A stretch of 64,000 nt of DNA, taken from Kofleriaceae bacterium. Its GTDB lineage: Bacteria > Myxococcota_A > Polyangia > Haliangiales > Haliangiaceae. This document shows, one piece after another, positions 8,293 to 19,086 of the stretch (the first letter of the stretch is position 1; the number at the start of each line of letters is the position of its first letter). Both the position numbers and the translations under genes were made by a program. Location of the stretch: positions 92,118-156,117 of the forward strand of contig JAGPCY010000011.1 of assembly GCA_018057825.1 (NCBI GenBank), in the 5' to 3' direction. The notes under the pieces were generated by a model that did not search any database, was not told where the DNA came from, and saw only the letters and a list, made by a program, of their open reading frames with translations.

Positions 8293-10371
8293 ATGTCAGA
8301 CCGCGATCAAGATCCACCGTCCCATGACGAGCCCACGCCGGGCGAGCGCGACGGCGAGGCCAAGCGACCGAGCCCAGCACCGGGCAAGACGTCGAGGGTC
8401 GAGAGGTACTACGGCATGATCCAGCGCAGGCACCTCGATGGGCCGCGCGATCCCGAACCGCGGTTGACCGCCGTCTCGGGGTCCGCCATGCCGGACGACC
8501 TGTTCGACGCCTTCGCGCTCCACCTCGATCCCGTTCAGCGCGAGGCAGAGTTCGCCGGCCTGACCGCCCTCGATCCGATGGTCGTCCACGCCCAGGCCGC
8601 CCGCGGCCTCACCGGCGCACCCACCGCGCTCCCCCACGGCGACGCGATCCAGCGCTCCTTCGGCCCTGACCACGATGTCTCCTCCATCCGCGCCCACGTC
8701 GGCGGCCCCGCCGCCGAGGCCTCCACCGCGATCGGCGCCCGCGCCTACGCCACCGGCGACAGCGTCGCCTTCGCCAGCGCCCCCGACCTCCACACCGCCG
8801 CCCACGAAGCCGCCCACATCGTCCAGCAGCGCGTCGGCGTCCAGCTCTACGGCGGCGTCGGCCAGGCCGGCGATCCCTACGAACAACACGCCGACGCCGT
8901 CGCCGACCGCGTCGTCCGCGGCGAATCCGCCGCCGACCTCCTCGCCGCCGGCCCGGGCGGCGGGGGCACCGTCGCGCGCACGGTGCAGCGCAAGGGGGAG
9001 GCGGCCGCGACCGACACCGCGCGCGGGATGGTCGCGCTGCCGCCTGGTGTCCAGCGCGTGAACCTCGCCCTCGCCCGCCTGGAGGACCTGAAGACCGAGG
9101 CCCAGCAACTCTTGCGTCGATGGCGGACCGCATCCGCAGCGAGCAAGCATGCCTCGGAGGACGTGCGACCCCATGAACAGGTAGCCTACCAGGCGCAGCT
9201 CGACACCTATCGCGACGCCGCAGCGGAGTACCTTGTCGTCGTCGCACGAGTGAAGCCCCCGATGACCGACCTGCTCGCCGCAAAGTACGACCTCTCCGAC
9301 GCCGCCGCCCACGGCCGACTGGAGCAGAAGTCCGAGGTCGTCCTGGACGCGCTGAACGAGATCGCGCGCGTTGGCCTCGTGATGACGGCCCACTACAACG
9401 AAAAGTGGGGGAGCACGAGCCTCGTGTATAACGAGGATCGCGCCAGGATGGAGCGCTTGGCCGACGCACAACGAACGCTGGCCCACTACGGGCCCCCGAT
9501 CGGCTGGACGCCGCCTGAGGACGTCCAGCAGGCCGAGACCGCGCGTTTTTCCCACGAGGCCTGCCCCACCGGTGCCGCCGACGAGCGCCCGGCGCAGTGC
9601 AACCTGCCCGACAGCGAGCGGGAGGGCCTGCGCGCTCTCGTGCGCGAGAAGATCTACTCCGCGCTGAGAGAGTTCAAGGAGGCCTGCGCCGTGCAGCGCG
9701 CCGCGGTCGAGAAGCTGATCACCGCGGACGCCGACTCGCGGAAGCTGGTCATCGATCTCTTCACGACCACCATCGCGACCGCGGCCGGGTTCGCGACTGG
9801 CGGGGCAGCGCCCGTGGTGGCGGCCCTCATCAAGGCCGGGACCAGCGTGGCCACGAAGCACCTGGTGAAGAGCCAGGCCAAGGGCTACGGCGCGTCGACG
9901 ACCAGCATGCTCGACGCGCTGGTCGCAGCCATGCGCGAGCACCTCGAGACCATCGAGGATCAGATCAATAAGCTGATCGATCTCGACCTCCGCTACCTGA
10001 GCAACAACCTGGACGGCTTCGATGCGGCCTACTTCCGCCCGCGCATCGCGGACCTGACGGGTCGCTACCTCTCCCAGGTCGACCCCGTCGGCCGGCAGGT
10101 GCCCATCGAGGACCGCGCCGGCACCGCGATCCCCACCGGGATGATGGCGACCTACCGCGCCGTTCGGCTCCGTCGCGGCTCCCTGGTTCGCTACGCCCTG
10201 ACCGCCCACGACGTCGACTACGGCCCCGGGGACGCCACCACCGAACGACGCATCTTCGTCCGCTGGATCGACCGCGACCTCGCGGCCTTCGTCGCTGACG
10301 ACGCCCCCGAGGTCACTGAGGACAATGTCATCGACGTGCCGCTGCTGTGGCCGATGGAGGTCGACTCGTGA
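8293..10371 (+). CDS. DUF4157 (eCIS core domain) effector-like protein, 692 aa
   Basis: The ATG follows AGGAGGAA (8281-8288). Residues ~110-215 are a DUF4157 domain: [20 protein letters not shown], then [20 protein letters not shown] and the HExxH-type [11 protein letters not shown], ending [17 protein letters not shown]. In the literature this domain (Pfam eCIS core) marks cargo of extracellular contractile injection systems and related secreted toxins. Residues ~270-480 are helical. Residues ~490-515 are a hydrophobic Ala/Gly-rich stretch ([19 protein letters not shown]) followed by long helices, which could be a membrane-inserting region. The C-terminal ~90 residues are beta-rich. The next gene, a small lipoprotein, overlaps it by 4 nt and could be an immunity or partner protein. 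No contractile sheath genes are in the window. Confidence 0.75.
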   Translation: MSDRDQDPPSHDEPTPGERDGEAKRPSPAPGKTSRVERYYGMIQRRHLDGPRDPEPRLTAVSGSAMPDDLFDAFALHLDPVQREAEFAGLTALDPMVVHAQAARGLTGAPTALPHGDAIQRSFGPDHDVSSIRAHVGGPAAEASTAIGARAYATGDSVAFASAPDLHTAAHEAAHIVQQRVGVQLYGGVGQAGDPYEQHADAVADRVVRGESAADLLAAGPGGGGTVARTVQRKGEAAATDTARGMVALPPGVQRVNLALARLEDLKTEAQQLLRRWRTASAASKHASEDVRPHEQVAYQAQLDTYRDAAAEYLVVVARVKPPMTDLLAAKYDLSDAAAHGRLEQKSEVVLDALNEIARVGLVMTAHYNEKWGSTSLVYNEDRARMERLADAQRTLAHYGPPIGWTPPEDVQQAETARFSHEACPTGAADERPAQCNLPDSEREGLRALVREKIYSALREFKEACAVQRAAVEKLITADADSRKLVIDLFTTTIATAAGFATGGAAPVVAALIKAGTSVATKHLVKSQAKGYGASTTSMLDALVAAMREHLETIEDQINKLIDLDLRYLSNNLDGFDAAYFRPRIADLTGRYLSQVDPVGRQVPIEDRAGTAIPTGMMATYRAVRLRRGSLVRYALTAHDVDYGPGDATTERRIFVRWIDRDLAAFVADDAPEVTEDNVIDVPLLWPMEVDS

Positions 10372-10895
10372 GCCGCTTCGTCGCGTTCATGGTCCTCTGC
10401 CTGGTCGCCTGTGGCAGCGACCGGCGCGCCTCGCCGTGGCCACACCGCTGGACCGAGGAGTCCGCCCGCGACTGGGTGCGGCGCTGCGCCGACGGCGCCG
10501 GGACGGTCCTCACGCCCCAGGACAGTAGCTTGCCTGCCGACGTCGTCACGTTTCGGCTCAGGTTCCGGACCCCGCCAGGAGGCGGCGCTGTCCCGATCAT
10601 GGGCGCCTGTGAGCTGCGATGGGACACAAAGCGGCGCGATGTGGAGAGCCTCGAGATCTATTACGTCATCGACTGGTCGGCGGTCCGGCTGGATCTCGAG
10701 GTGTCGCAGAAGACCGCGCCCCGGTTCATCGAGGTCGTGGCGAGCGTGATGCCGCACGAGCTTCGGCCAGAGGTGCGGCGCATCGGCCGCACCGCGGGAA
10801 CCGACGAGTACGTAGCCGGGCGCTTCTACATCCGCGGTGGTCACCCGCAAGACACCGCCGGCACCGGCTGGAGCCTGCTGGTCACGGTCCGATGA
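10368..10895 (+). CDS. Small lipoprotein downstream of the DUF4157 gene
   Basis: The GTG start at 10368 overlaps the upstream TGA (GTGA), implying translational coupling. The lipobox is LCLVAC-G at residues 10-15, giving a 160-residue lipid-anchored protein. The mature part is alpha/beta with a Trp-rich N-terminus ([19 protein letters not shown]) and no enzyme motif. Coupling to a putative toxin and a periplasm-facing lipid anchor would fit an immunity protein, but this is inference only. Confidence 0.6.
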   Translation: MSRFVAFMVLCLVACGSDRRASPWPHRWTEESARDWVRRCADGAGTVLTPQDSSLPADVVTFRLRFRTPPGGGAVPIMGACELRWDTKRRDVESLEIYYVIDWSAVRLDLEVSQKTAPRFIEVVASVMPHELRPEVRRIGRTAGTDEYVAGRFYIRGGHPQDTAGTGWSLLVTVR

Positions 10896-10919
10896 TCCGC
10901 TGCGCGTCGAACTACCAAC

Positions 10920-11347
10920 GGCCGGCATGCCCGACCGTTCGGCTTCGTCGCGGCTCGGTGGTTCGCTACGCCTGACCGCCCACGACGTCGTCTACGGCCC
11001 CGCACGATCGCCGATGTTGGTTCAACGACTCGAGGCGGAGGTCGTCGAGCGATCGCGTCGGACCTGGGCCGCCGCGCGCCGCGCGATCGACGCCGTCGCC
11101 AGACGGTTCGCTCGACGGCGCGATCCTGAACGTCCACTGGCGGGTCCACGTCGCCGCGGACGTCGTCGCCGTGGACGGCGGCGTCATTGTCGACGATGAG
11201 TTCCCCGAGGCGGTGGAGCGGTGCCTGCGCGACTACCTCGACGGCATCCGCGGCGAGATCCCGTCCCGCCTGGCGCTGGTGCCCATCGACGCCGCGATCG
11301 AGGTCGCCATGGTCGCGGGCGTCGCCAGCGCGTCACCGGAGCGGTGA
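10920..11347 (+). pseudogene. Decayed gene: repeat of the DUF4157 gene 3' end plus tail of another protein
   Basis: Bases 10938-11003 repeat 10162-10230 of the DUF4157 gene (VRLRRGSVVRYA, then AHDVVYGP) but a C is missing after CTACGCC, shifting the frame. A second shift follows near 11100. After it a clear coding frame reads DGSLDGAILNVHWRVHVAAD through to the TGA at 11345, resembling the C-terminal domain of AgmX/TonB-like myxobacterial proteins. No start codon joins these parts. Confidence 0.6.
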
Positions 11348-11386
11348 GCGCGCGGCGGCCGGCGGGCGCGGCGCGGGCGACCCGGG

Positions 11387-12370
11387 TTACTCGACCCACC
11401 AGGTCTCGACCAGGACCCGGTAGCCGGTGACGGTGTTGACGTAGAAGGTGCGGGTCACGCCGCTCCACGGATCGGGAGCGAAGCCCTGGGAGCAGCCGAA
11501 GAAGGTCTGGCCGTCGACCTGGGCGGCCAGGTGGGCCAGGCCGGCGGTGGCGTCGCCGACCTCGCCGAAGCGATCGGCGATCGCGACCGCCTCGGCGGCG
11601 CGGGCGTAGACCTCGTCGCCGTCGGCGAGCTCGGGACGGATGGTGCCGCCGAGCTGCCCGACGACGATCGAGCTGGCGATGCCCCAGCAGGTCAGGTGGG
11701 TCGGCTGGCCCGGCATGTCATACAGGGTGGCGAACCAATCGAAGTCGGTGCGCATGAGGGCGTACTCGTCGGCGTCGTTGACCCGGCTGACCAGCTCGTC
11801 GAAGGGGCTCTCGATCGCGGCGTCGCGCAGGGCGCGGAAGGTCGAGGTGCCGACGCCGTAGACGTCGACCAGGCCCTGCAGGTTGGCGAACGGGCGCGCG
11901 GCCAGGAGCGCCGGCACCACGGTGTGCTTCTCGAAGCGGACGACCTCGAGGAGCGCGGCCTCGCTGGCGGTGTTGGCGTAGCCGAGGATCGCGGCGGCGT
12001 CATCGGCCGACACCGCGAGCTCCTCGTAGACGCCGGCGCAGGTGGCGTCGATGTAGCTGGCGGTCCGCGCGCGCTCGGCGATCGCCGACAGCCGGGCCTG
12101 GGCGATGCCCGACACCGACGACAGATCTGCGATGTCGACGAACGGCGCCTGGGCGCGGCGCGCGACCAGGTTGGCGACGACGTTGCTCGGCAGGAAGTCG
12201 TCGAGCTCGGTGGCCGACGCGGCGTTGGCGTAGGTCAAGATGCCGGCGCACTCGGGCGCGAGGTCGGTGTCGTCGACGGTGACCGCGCTCTCGGCGGTGC
12301 CGGTGGTGGGCTCGACGGCGCAGGCGACGAGCGGGGCGAGGAGGGCGGTGATGATCAGGCGGTGCTGCAT
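11387..12370 (-). CDS. Lipoprotein with two helix-hairpin-helix-like repeats
   Basis: The ATG at 12370 is chosen because a lipobox follows directly (LLAPLVAC-A) and a -10-like TACCAA sits 6 nt upstream; the longer start at 12406 adds 12 residues before the signal peptide. Residues ~35-95 (ILTYANAASATELDDFL, ADLSSVSGIAQARL) and ~115-170 (ILGYANTASEAALLEV, LVDVYGVGTSTFRAL) are two copies of a ComEA-like HhH repeat. The C-terminal half is globular (MRTDFDWFATLYDMPGQPTH) and ends in a beta segment, FYVNTVTGYRVLVETWW. DNA binding at the surface is possible from the HhH repeats, but unproven. Confidence 0.6.
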   Translation of the reverse strand: MQHRLIITALLAPLVACAVEPTTGTAESAVTVDDTDLAPECAGILTYANAASATELDDFLPSNVVANLVARRAQAPFVDIADLSSVSGIAQARLSAIAERARTASYIDATCAGVYEELAVSADDAAAILGYANTASEAALLEVVRFEKHTVVPALLAARPFANLQGLVDVYGVGTSTFRALRDAAIESPFDELVSRVNDADEYALMRTDFDWFATLYDMPGQPTHLTCWGIASSIVVGQLGGTIRPELADGDEVYARAAEAVAIADRFGEVGDATAGLAHLAAQVDGQTFFGCSQGFAPDPWSGVTRTFYVNTVTGYRVLVETWWVE

Positions 12371-12479
12371 GCCCCGTTGGTAGATCAGCGACCGCGACGC
12401 GCGCACCGCCGGGCCGCAACATCGCTGCGACGTCGATCACTCACCCCGCGGGCATGAGTCGCCGCGACGGTAACTGCGA

Positions 12480-15400
12480 TTACAGCGCGACCGGCAAGTG
12501 AACCGAGAAGCAGGCGCCGTGGCCGAGCTCGCTGTCGACGAAGATCGCGCCGCCGTGCTGGCGCACGATCTCTCGGCACAGGTACAGGCCGAGGCCGAGG
12601 CCGCCGTGCTTGGCGGCGTTGGCGCCCTGGGTGAACTTCTCGAAGAGCTGCGCGCGCAGCTCATCGGACATGCCCGGGCCGTGGTCGCGGACGTCGAGGC
12701 GGATCACATCGCCCAAGGGATCGCCGGCGGCCAGCGGGATCCAGGCGCGGGCGTCGGTCGGGGGCAAAGGTGGTGCCGTCAGATCGCCGACCACCACCGC
12801 CTCGCGGCCCAGGCCGATCTCGATCGCGCCCCCGGGCGGTGAGAACTTCACCGCGTTGCCGATGAGGTTCGCGACCACCTGGGCCAGGCGATCGCTGTTG
12901 CCCAGGGCCGGGCCGACCGGCTCGCGCGCGGTCACGGTCACGGTCAGGTGGCGATCGGCGATCGCGCGGGCGAAGTCGCCGAGCACGGTCCGCACCACGC
13001 GCTCGAGATCGACCGGGCCGAACGAGGCGTCGTGGCGGCCGGCCTCGTGACGGGCGAGCTCGAAGACGTTGTCGACCAGGCGGCGCAGCCGCTCGGCGTC
13101 GCCGTGGATGCGCTCGAACAGCTCGGCGTCGCCCAGGTGGGCCGGCGCCAGCTCGCGATCGCGCCCCATCTCGGTGTAGCCGAGGATGCCGGCCAGCGGG
13201 TTGCGGATCTCGTGGGCCAGGATCGACATCAGCTCGGCCGACCGGCGGGCGTCGGCGATCAGGCGGAGGTGATCGAGGGCCAGCGCCAGCGGCGCGCACG
13301 CGGCGTCGAGGTCGCTGGGCTCGAGCGGGCGATCGTCGAGGTCGGCGCCGGTCGAGTCGGCGTAGACGATGCCGAGCAGGCGGCCGCGCGCGCGCAGCGG
13401 CGCCGCCCACACCCGGCGCAGCCCGAGGGCGACCACGCTCGACTGATCGCGCAGGTCGGCGTCGAGGACCGCGTCGGCTACCGCCACCGCCTGACCGGTG
13501 GCCGCGACCCGGCGCACGATCGTGCCCGACACCTCGGCGTCGCCGCGCTCGAAGTTGCGGCCCTGGGTGCGGCGGGCCAGGACCTGGGGTCGGCCGTGGG
13601 CGTCGAGGGTCAGGACGAAGCCGCGGTCGCACGCCGAGCGGATCAAGAGCCCGGCCAGGGCCTGCTCGAGGGCGCGCTCGGGCTCACCGCCGATCAGGGC
13701 CTGGGCGACGTCGACGCCGCCGGGGCCGGCCGGGGGCGGGGCCGGCCGCGGTCCGAGCGCGCGGCGCAAGGCCCGGACCCGATCGAGGTCCCAGCGGGCG
13801 CCGAGCTGGGCCAGCTCAGCCTCGGCGGCGGCGAGCTGGGTCACGGCGCGGTGGGGATCGCCGGCGGCCTGCGCGACCTCCGCGGCCTCGACCGCGCAGC
13901 GCGCCAGCTCGTAGCGGGCGCCGAGCTCGCCGAGCATCGACCGGGCTCGCTCGACGAACCAGGTCGCGCTGTCGAGGTCGCCCTGGATCCGGGTCGCGGT
14001 CGCCGCCACGCGGTGGAGGACCGCCTCCTCGAAGCGCGCCCCGAGATCCTTGGCGTCGCGGGCCGCCTCGAGGGCCCGGGCCAGCGCCTGATCGACCCGG
14101 CCGACCGCGAGGTCGAGCTCTGACAGCCGGCGCTTGGTCTCGATCTCGTCCTCGCGCGCGTCCAGCCGCACGCACTCGGCCAGGGCGCGCTCGTAGCGCT
14201 CGCGGGCCGCGCCGAGATCGCCGGCCCGGGCGTCGACCTCGCCGCGGTTGGCCAGCACCATCGCCGCCATGTGGGCGTGGCCGGTCTGCTCGGCCAGCTC
14301 GGCGGCGCGGGTGAGCGCGACCCGGGCGTCGGCCAGCATGCCGAGGTCGCGGTACAGCGAGCCCAGGTTGTTGAGGGCGTGCAGGGTCTCGAGGCGATCG
14401 CCCTGGCGCTCGCTCTGCTGACGGAACTGCAGCCACAGCCGTCGAGCGCGATCCCAGTCGCCCTGGTAGTAGCAGGCGGCGCCGAGGTTGTTGATCGAGC
14501 GCGCCCGCTGCTCGAGATCGCCGGCGGCCTCGGCGGCGGCGACCGCGCGCTCGAGGGCCTCGATCGCCCGCGGGTAGTCGCCGGCCTGGATCGCGGCCCG
14601 GCCCAGCTCGTGGGCGACGCCGGCGGTCAGGCGCGGCTCGTCGGGCCCGGTCGGCGGCAAGGCGTCGAGGAGCGCCAGGGCGCGGCGCGGCTCGCCGACG
14701 CTGGTGGCGATCGCGGCCGCGACCCGGGTCAGCTCGAGGGCCACCGTCGCGTCGCCGGCCCGGCGCGCCAGGGCCAGGCCGATCGCCGCGTGGTCGGCGG
14801 CCAGCGGGTAGTCGGCGCGGTGGGCGTAGAGCCACGCGGTCCGCAGGTGGCAGCGGGCCTCGAGGCCGACGTCGCCGATGCGGCGCGCGGTCGCCAGGGC
14901 TCCGGCGGCCGCCGCCAGGGCCGCGGTCGGCTGGCCGCGCCGACGCTCGAGGTCGGCGATCTCGAGGGCGATCGCGGCGCCGTCGCCGGCGGACGCGCCG
15001 TCGGTGGCCAGCCGGTAGTGGTGGAGCGCCAGCTCGAGCTCGCCGGCCTGGGCCGCCAGCTCGGCGACGCGCAGGAGCAACGGGCGCTGCTCGCCGGGGT
15101 CGGCCAGGGCCAGGGCGTCGGTGGCGTGGGCCACCGCGGTCGGCAGGTCGCCGGCCCGGACCGCCTCGTCGGCGGCGGCCAGACACCAGCGCGCGGCCAG
15201 GAGGCCATCGCCCAGGGCGCGATGGTGACGGGCCATGACCGCGGCCGCGACCGCGACCCCGGCGGCCAGCCGATCGTCGAGGGCGAGGGCGGCCCGGCGG
15301 TGGTACTCGAGGCGCGTCCCCGGGGTCAGCTCGCGGCCGAGCAGATCGGCCAGCTCCTTGTGCGCGAAGTGGAACTGCCCGGCCGCGGGATCGGCGATCA

Positions 15401-17393
15401 GCATGCGGGCCGCGACCGCGTCGGCGAGGGCCAGATCGATCTCGGTGATCGTGGGATCGATCGCGACGCGCCGCGCGCGATCCTCGTCGAGGATCACCGG
15501 CTCGGCGACCGGGACGCGGGTCGACACCGAGATCAGCCCCTCGGTCAGCGGCTCGGGTACGCCATCGCCGAGGAGCGGCGGCGCGGTGGCCAGGCCGAGG
15601 ATCGCCGCCAGCAGATCGCGATCGAACGGGTCGCCCAGGATCGCGGCCGCGCGCAGGAAGCCGCGCGCGGTCGGCGACAGCGTCGACAGGCGACCGAGCG
15701 CGCTCTGCCGCGTCGCCGGTAGGAGCGGCACGATCAGGTCGGGGGCCGCGGTCCAGGTCGCGCCGACCCGCGCGATCGCGCCGGCGTCGATCATGGCGTC
15801 GAGGGTGGTCAGGGCGTGGCCGGGGTTGCCGCCCGACACCCGGCGCAGCTCGTCGGCGACCCGGCCGGCGACCTCGGGGCCGACCGCGGCCACGACCAGC
15901 GCGAAGAAGCTCGACTGCCCGAGCGGCACCAGCTCGAGCCGCCGGCTGCGCGCGGCCGCGGCGATCGCCTGATCGATCGGACCGGGGGCGACCCGCGCGG
16001 TCGGCTCCGGGGCGCGCCCGGCGATCACCAGGAGCGCGGCCAGATCCGGGATCGCGCGCACCAGGTAGCCGAGGACGTTGGCCACCGCCGGCGCCGCTTG
16101 ATCGGCGTCGTCGACGATGATGGCCAGGGGCCGCACCGCGGCGGCGGCGGCCGTCAGCTCGACCACCGCGTCGGCCAAGACCCAGCGCCCGGGCGCGACC
16201 GCGGCGCCGTCGTCGAACAGGACCGCCAGGTGGCGGGGCGGACCGGGGTGGGGCTCGGCGCTGGCCCGGGCCCAGGTCGGCCCGGCGATCGTCACCAGCG
16301 TCCGCGCCAGGACCCTGAGCGCGTGCCACGGGCCGTCGCCGCCCTGGGTCGACAGCCGGATCACCTCGCCGCCGTCGAGCTGGAGGTGCAACGCCAGCTC
16401 GGCGAGCAGGCGCGACTTGCCGATGCCGAGCTCGCCGGTGACGATCACCGCGGCGCCGTGACCGGCCTTGGCTTCGGCCCACGCCGCCGCGCACTCGGCC
16501 AGCTCGCGATCGCGTCCGACCACCGTCGGCAGGCCGATCGCGCGGTGGGCCGGGCGCGCGCTCGGGCCGCGGCCCGCGGCGACGTCGGGATAGCCCAGGC
16601 CCTCGGCGATCCCGCGCCAGCGCTCGAGGACCTCGTCGGCGGTTGCCGGACGCGCGCCGGGCGCCGGATCGAGGAGCGCGAGCATCAGCTCGGCCAGGGC
16701 GACCGGCAGCTCGGGCCGGAGCTTGCGCGGATCGCCGGGCTGGCCGGCCCGCTGCGCCGCCACGACCGCGCGCGGGGTCGCGCCGCCGAACGGGCGCGCC
16801 CCGAGGACGACCTCCCACAGGATGACGCCGAACGAGTACAGATCGGCGCGCGGGTCGAGGCGCCCGGCCCAGGCCTCGGGGGCGGCGTAGCCGATCGTGC
16901 CGCGGGCGGTGGTGCCGCGCGGATCGCACAGCGGCGCGACCAGGCCGAAGTCGGCCAGGCGGGCCGCGCGCGCCGGGTTGGTCAGGAGGGCGGCGCCGTC
17001 GACCAGGATGTTCGACGGCTTGAGATCGGCGTGGACCATGCCGGCGCCGTGGACCGCGGCCAGCGCGTCGAGGACGCCGCCCAGGAGCTGCCAGATCCGC
17101 TGCGCGGTGATCGGGCCGACCGCGGCCGCCAGCGGTGGGCCGCTGATCAGCTCCATCGTGAAGTACTCGTCGCCGGCGTCGGTCAGGCCGTAATCGAGGA
17201 CCGAGACGATGTTGGGATGGCGCAGGCGCGCCAGGGCCACGAACTCGCCGCGCAGGTTGGTGGCGCCGCGGGTCCGCGGCATGATCTTCAGCGCCACCGC
17301 TCGCCCGGTCGCCAGGTCGAGGGCGCGGTGGACCACGCCGATCGAGCCCTCGCCGAGCCGCTCGATCACTCGGTAGCGCTCGGCCGGCCGCAT
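12480..17393 (-). CDS. Hybrid Ser/Thr protein kinase - AAA ATPase - TPR - GAF - histidine kinase
   Basis: 1637 aa. Residues 1-270 are a eukaryotic-type kinase: glycine loop RLGEGSIGVV, AVALKIMP lysine, catalytic HADLKPSN near 121 (Ala replaces the Arg of HRD) and DFGLVAP. Residues ~290-700 are a predicted STAND/AAA-type ATPase with Walker A GELGIGKSR near 320. Residues ~720-1130 are tandem TPR-like helices. Residues ~1160-1350 are a GAF-type sensor. Residues ~1385-1637 are a histidine kinase: H-box AHEIRNPL near 1393, N-box NLIGNAVKFS, DHGPGMS and GGLGLGLYL. The protein is cytosolic with no membrane segment. This architecture is known from myxobacteria and some cyanobacteria. No response regulator is adjacent, so its partner is encoded elsewhere. 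Confidence 0.9.
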   Translation of the reverse strand: MRPAERYRVIERLGEGSIGVVHRALDLATGRAVALKIMPRTRGATNLRGEFVALARLRHPNIVSVLDYGLTDAGDEYFTMELISGPPLAAAVGPITAQRIWQLLGGVLDALAAVHGAGMVHADLKPSNILVDGAALLTNPARAARLADFGLVAPLCDPRGTTARGTIGYAAPEAWAGRLDPRADLYSFGVILWEVVLGARPFGGATPRAVVAAQRAGQPGDPRKLRPELPVALAELMLALLDPAPGARPATADEVLERWRGIAEGLGYPDVAAGRGPSARPAHRAIGLPTVVGRDRELAECAAAWAEAKAGHGAAVIVTGELGIGKSRLLAELALHLQLDGGEVIRLSTQGGDGPWHALRVLARTLVTIAGPTWARASAEPHPGPPRHLAVLFDDGAAVAPGRWVLADAVVELTAAAAAVRPLAIIVDDADQAAPAVANVLGYLVRAIPDLAALLVIAGRAPEPTARVAPGPIDQAIAAAARSRRLELVPLGQSSFFALVVAAVGPEVAGRVADELRRVSGGNPGHALTTLDAMIDAGAIARVGATWTAAPDLIVPLLPATRQSALGRLSTLSPTARGFLRAAAILGDPFDRDLLAAILGLATAPPLLGDGVPEPLTEGLISVSTRVPVAEPVILDEDRARRVAIDPTITEIDLALADAVAARMLIADPAAGQFHFAHKELADLLGRELTPGTRLEYHRRAALALDDRLAAGVAVAAAVMARHHRALGDGLLAARWCLAAADEAVRAGDLPTAVAHATDALALADPGEQRPLLLRVAELAAQAGELELALHHYRLATDGASAGDGAAIALEIADLERRRGQPTAALAAAAGALATARRIGDVGLEARCHLRTAWLYAHRADYPLAADHAAIGLALARRAGDATVALELTRVAAAIATSVGEPRRALALLDALPPTGPDEPRLTAGVAHELGRAAIQAGDYPRAIEALERAVAAAEAAGDLEQRARSINNLGAACYYQGDWDRARRLWLQFRQQSERQGDRLETLHALNNLGSLYRDLGMLADARVALTRAAELAEQTGHAHMAAMVLANRGEVDARAGDLGAARERYERALAECVRLDAREDEIETKRRLSELDLAVGRVDQALARALEAARDAKDLGARFEEAVLHRVAATATRIQGDLDSATWFVERARSMLGELGARYELARCAVEAAEVAQAAGDPHRAVTQLAAAEAELAQLGARWDLDRVRALRRALGPRPAPPPAGPGGVDVAQALIGGEPERALEQALAGLLIRSACDRGFVLTLDAHGRPQVLARRTQGRNFERGDAEVSGTIVRRVAATGQAVAVADAVLDADLRDQSSVVALGLRRVWAAPLRARGRLLGIVYADSTGADLDDRPLEPSDLDAACAPLALALDHLRLIADARRSAELMSILAHEIRNPLAGILGYTEMGRDRELAPAHLGDAELFERIHGDAERLRRLVDNVFELARHEAGRHDASFGPVDLERVVRTVLGDFARAIADRHLTVTVTAREPVGPALGNSDRLAQVVANLIGNAVKFSPPGGAIEIGLGREAVVVGDLTAPPLPPTDARAWIPLAAGDPLGDVIRLDVRDHGPGMSDELRAQLFEKFTQGANAAKHGGLGLGLYLCREIVRQHGGAIFVDSELGHGACFSVHLPVAL

Positions 17394-17455
17394 GTCGCGC
17401 GATCATCGCCGCCGCCGCGGTCGCGGCGCAAGCCCACGCGGTCGATCGTCGTCGG

Positions 17456-18874
<1,419 letters not shown>

Positions 18875-18898
18875 GGCCGGGGTGTACCGCAACGCGTA

Positions 18899-18914
18899 GG
18901 GCCCGCGAAAGAAC
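18899..18914 (-). repeat. Inverted repeat arm in the divergent promoter (dipeptidase side)
   Basis: GGGCCCGCGAAAGAAC at 18899-18914 is the exact reverse complement of 19042-19057. It lies 25 nt before the dipeptidase ATG. Read on the minus strand it is followed by CTACGCGTTGCGGTACACC, close to the corresponding stretch on the other side. Confidence 0.75.
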
Positions 18915-19041
18915 CACTCGGCCGATCTCGCGGCCGAGCCATCCCGGCTGGCGGCGTTGCTCGTCGGTTTCACACCGAGCGTGTGCGCCGCTCCTCGCGC
19001 CTTGCCATCCGGGCGCCTCGACCGCGATCTTCGACCGACTC

Positions 19042-19057
19042 GTTCTTTCGCGGGCCC
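19042..19057 (+). repeat. Inverted repeat arm in the divergent promoter (AlbA_2 side)
   Basis: GTTCTTTCGCGGGCCC, 30 nt before the AlbA_2 ATG, is followed by GCGGTAGGAT with a -10-like TAGGAT at 19070-19075. Both arms occupy about the same place relative to their gene, so they may be two copies of one promoter or operator element. Confidence 0.7.
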
Positions 19058-19086
19058 TCGGCGGCGCGGTAGGATCGTCCGGCACG

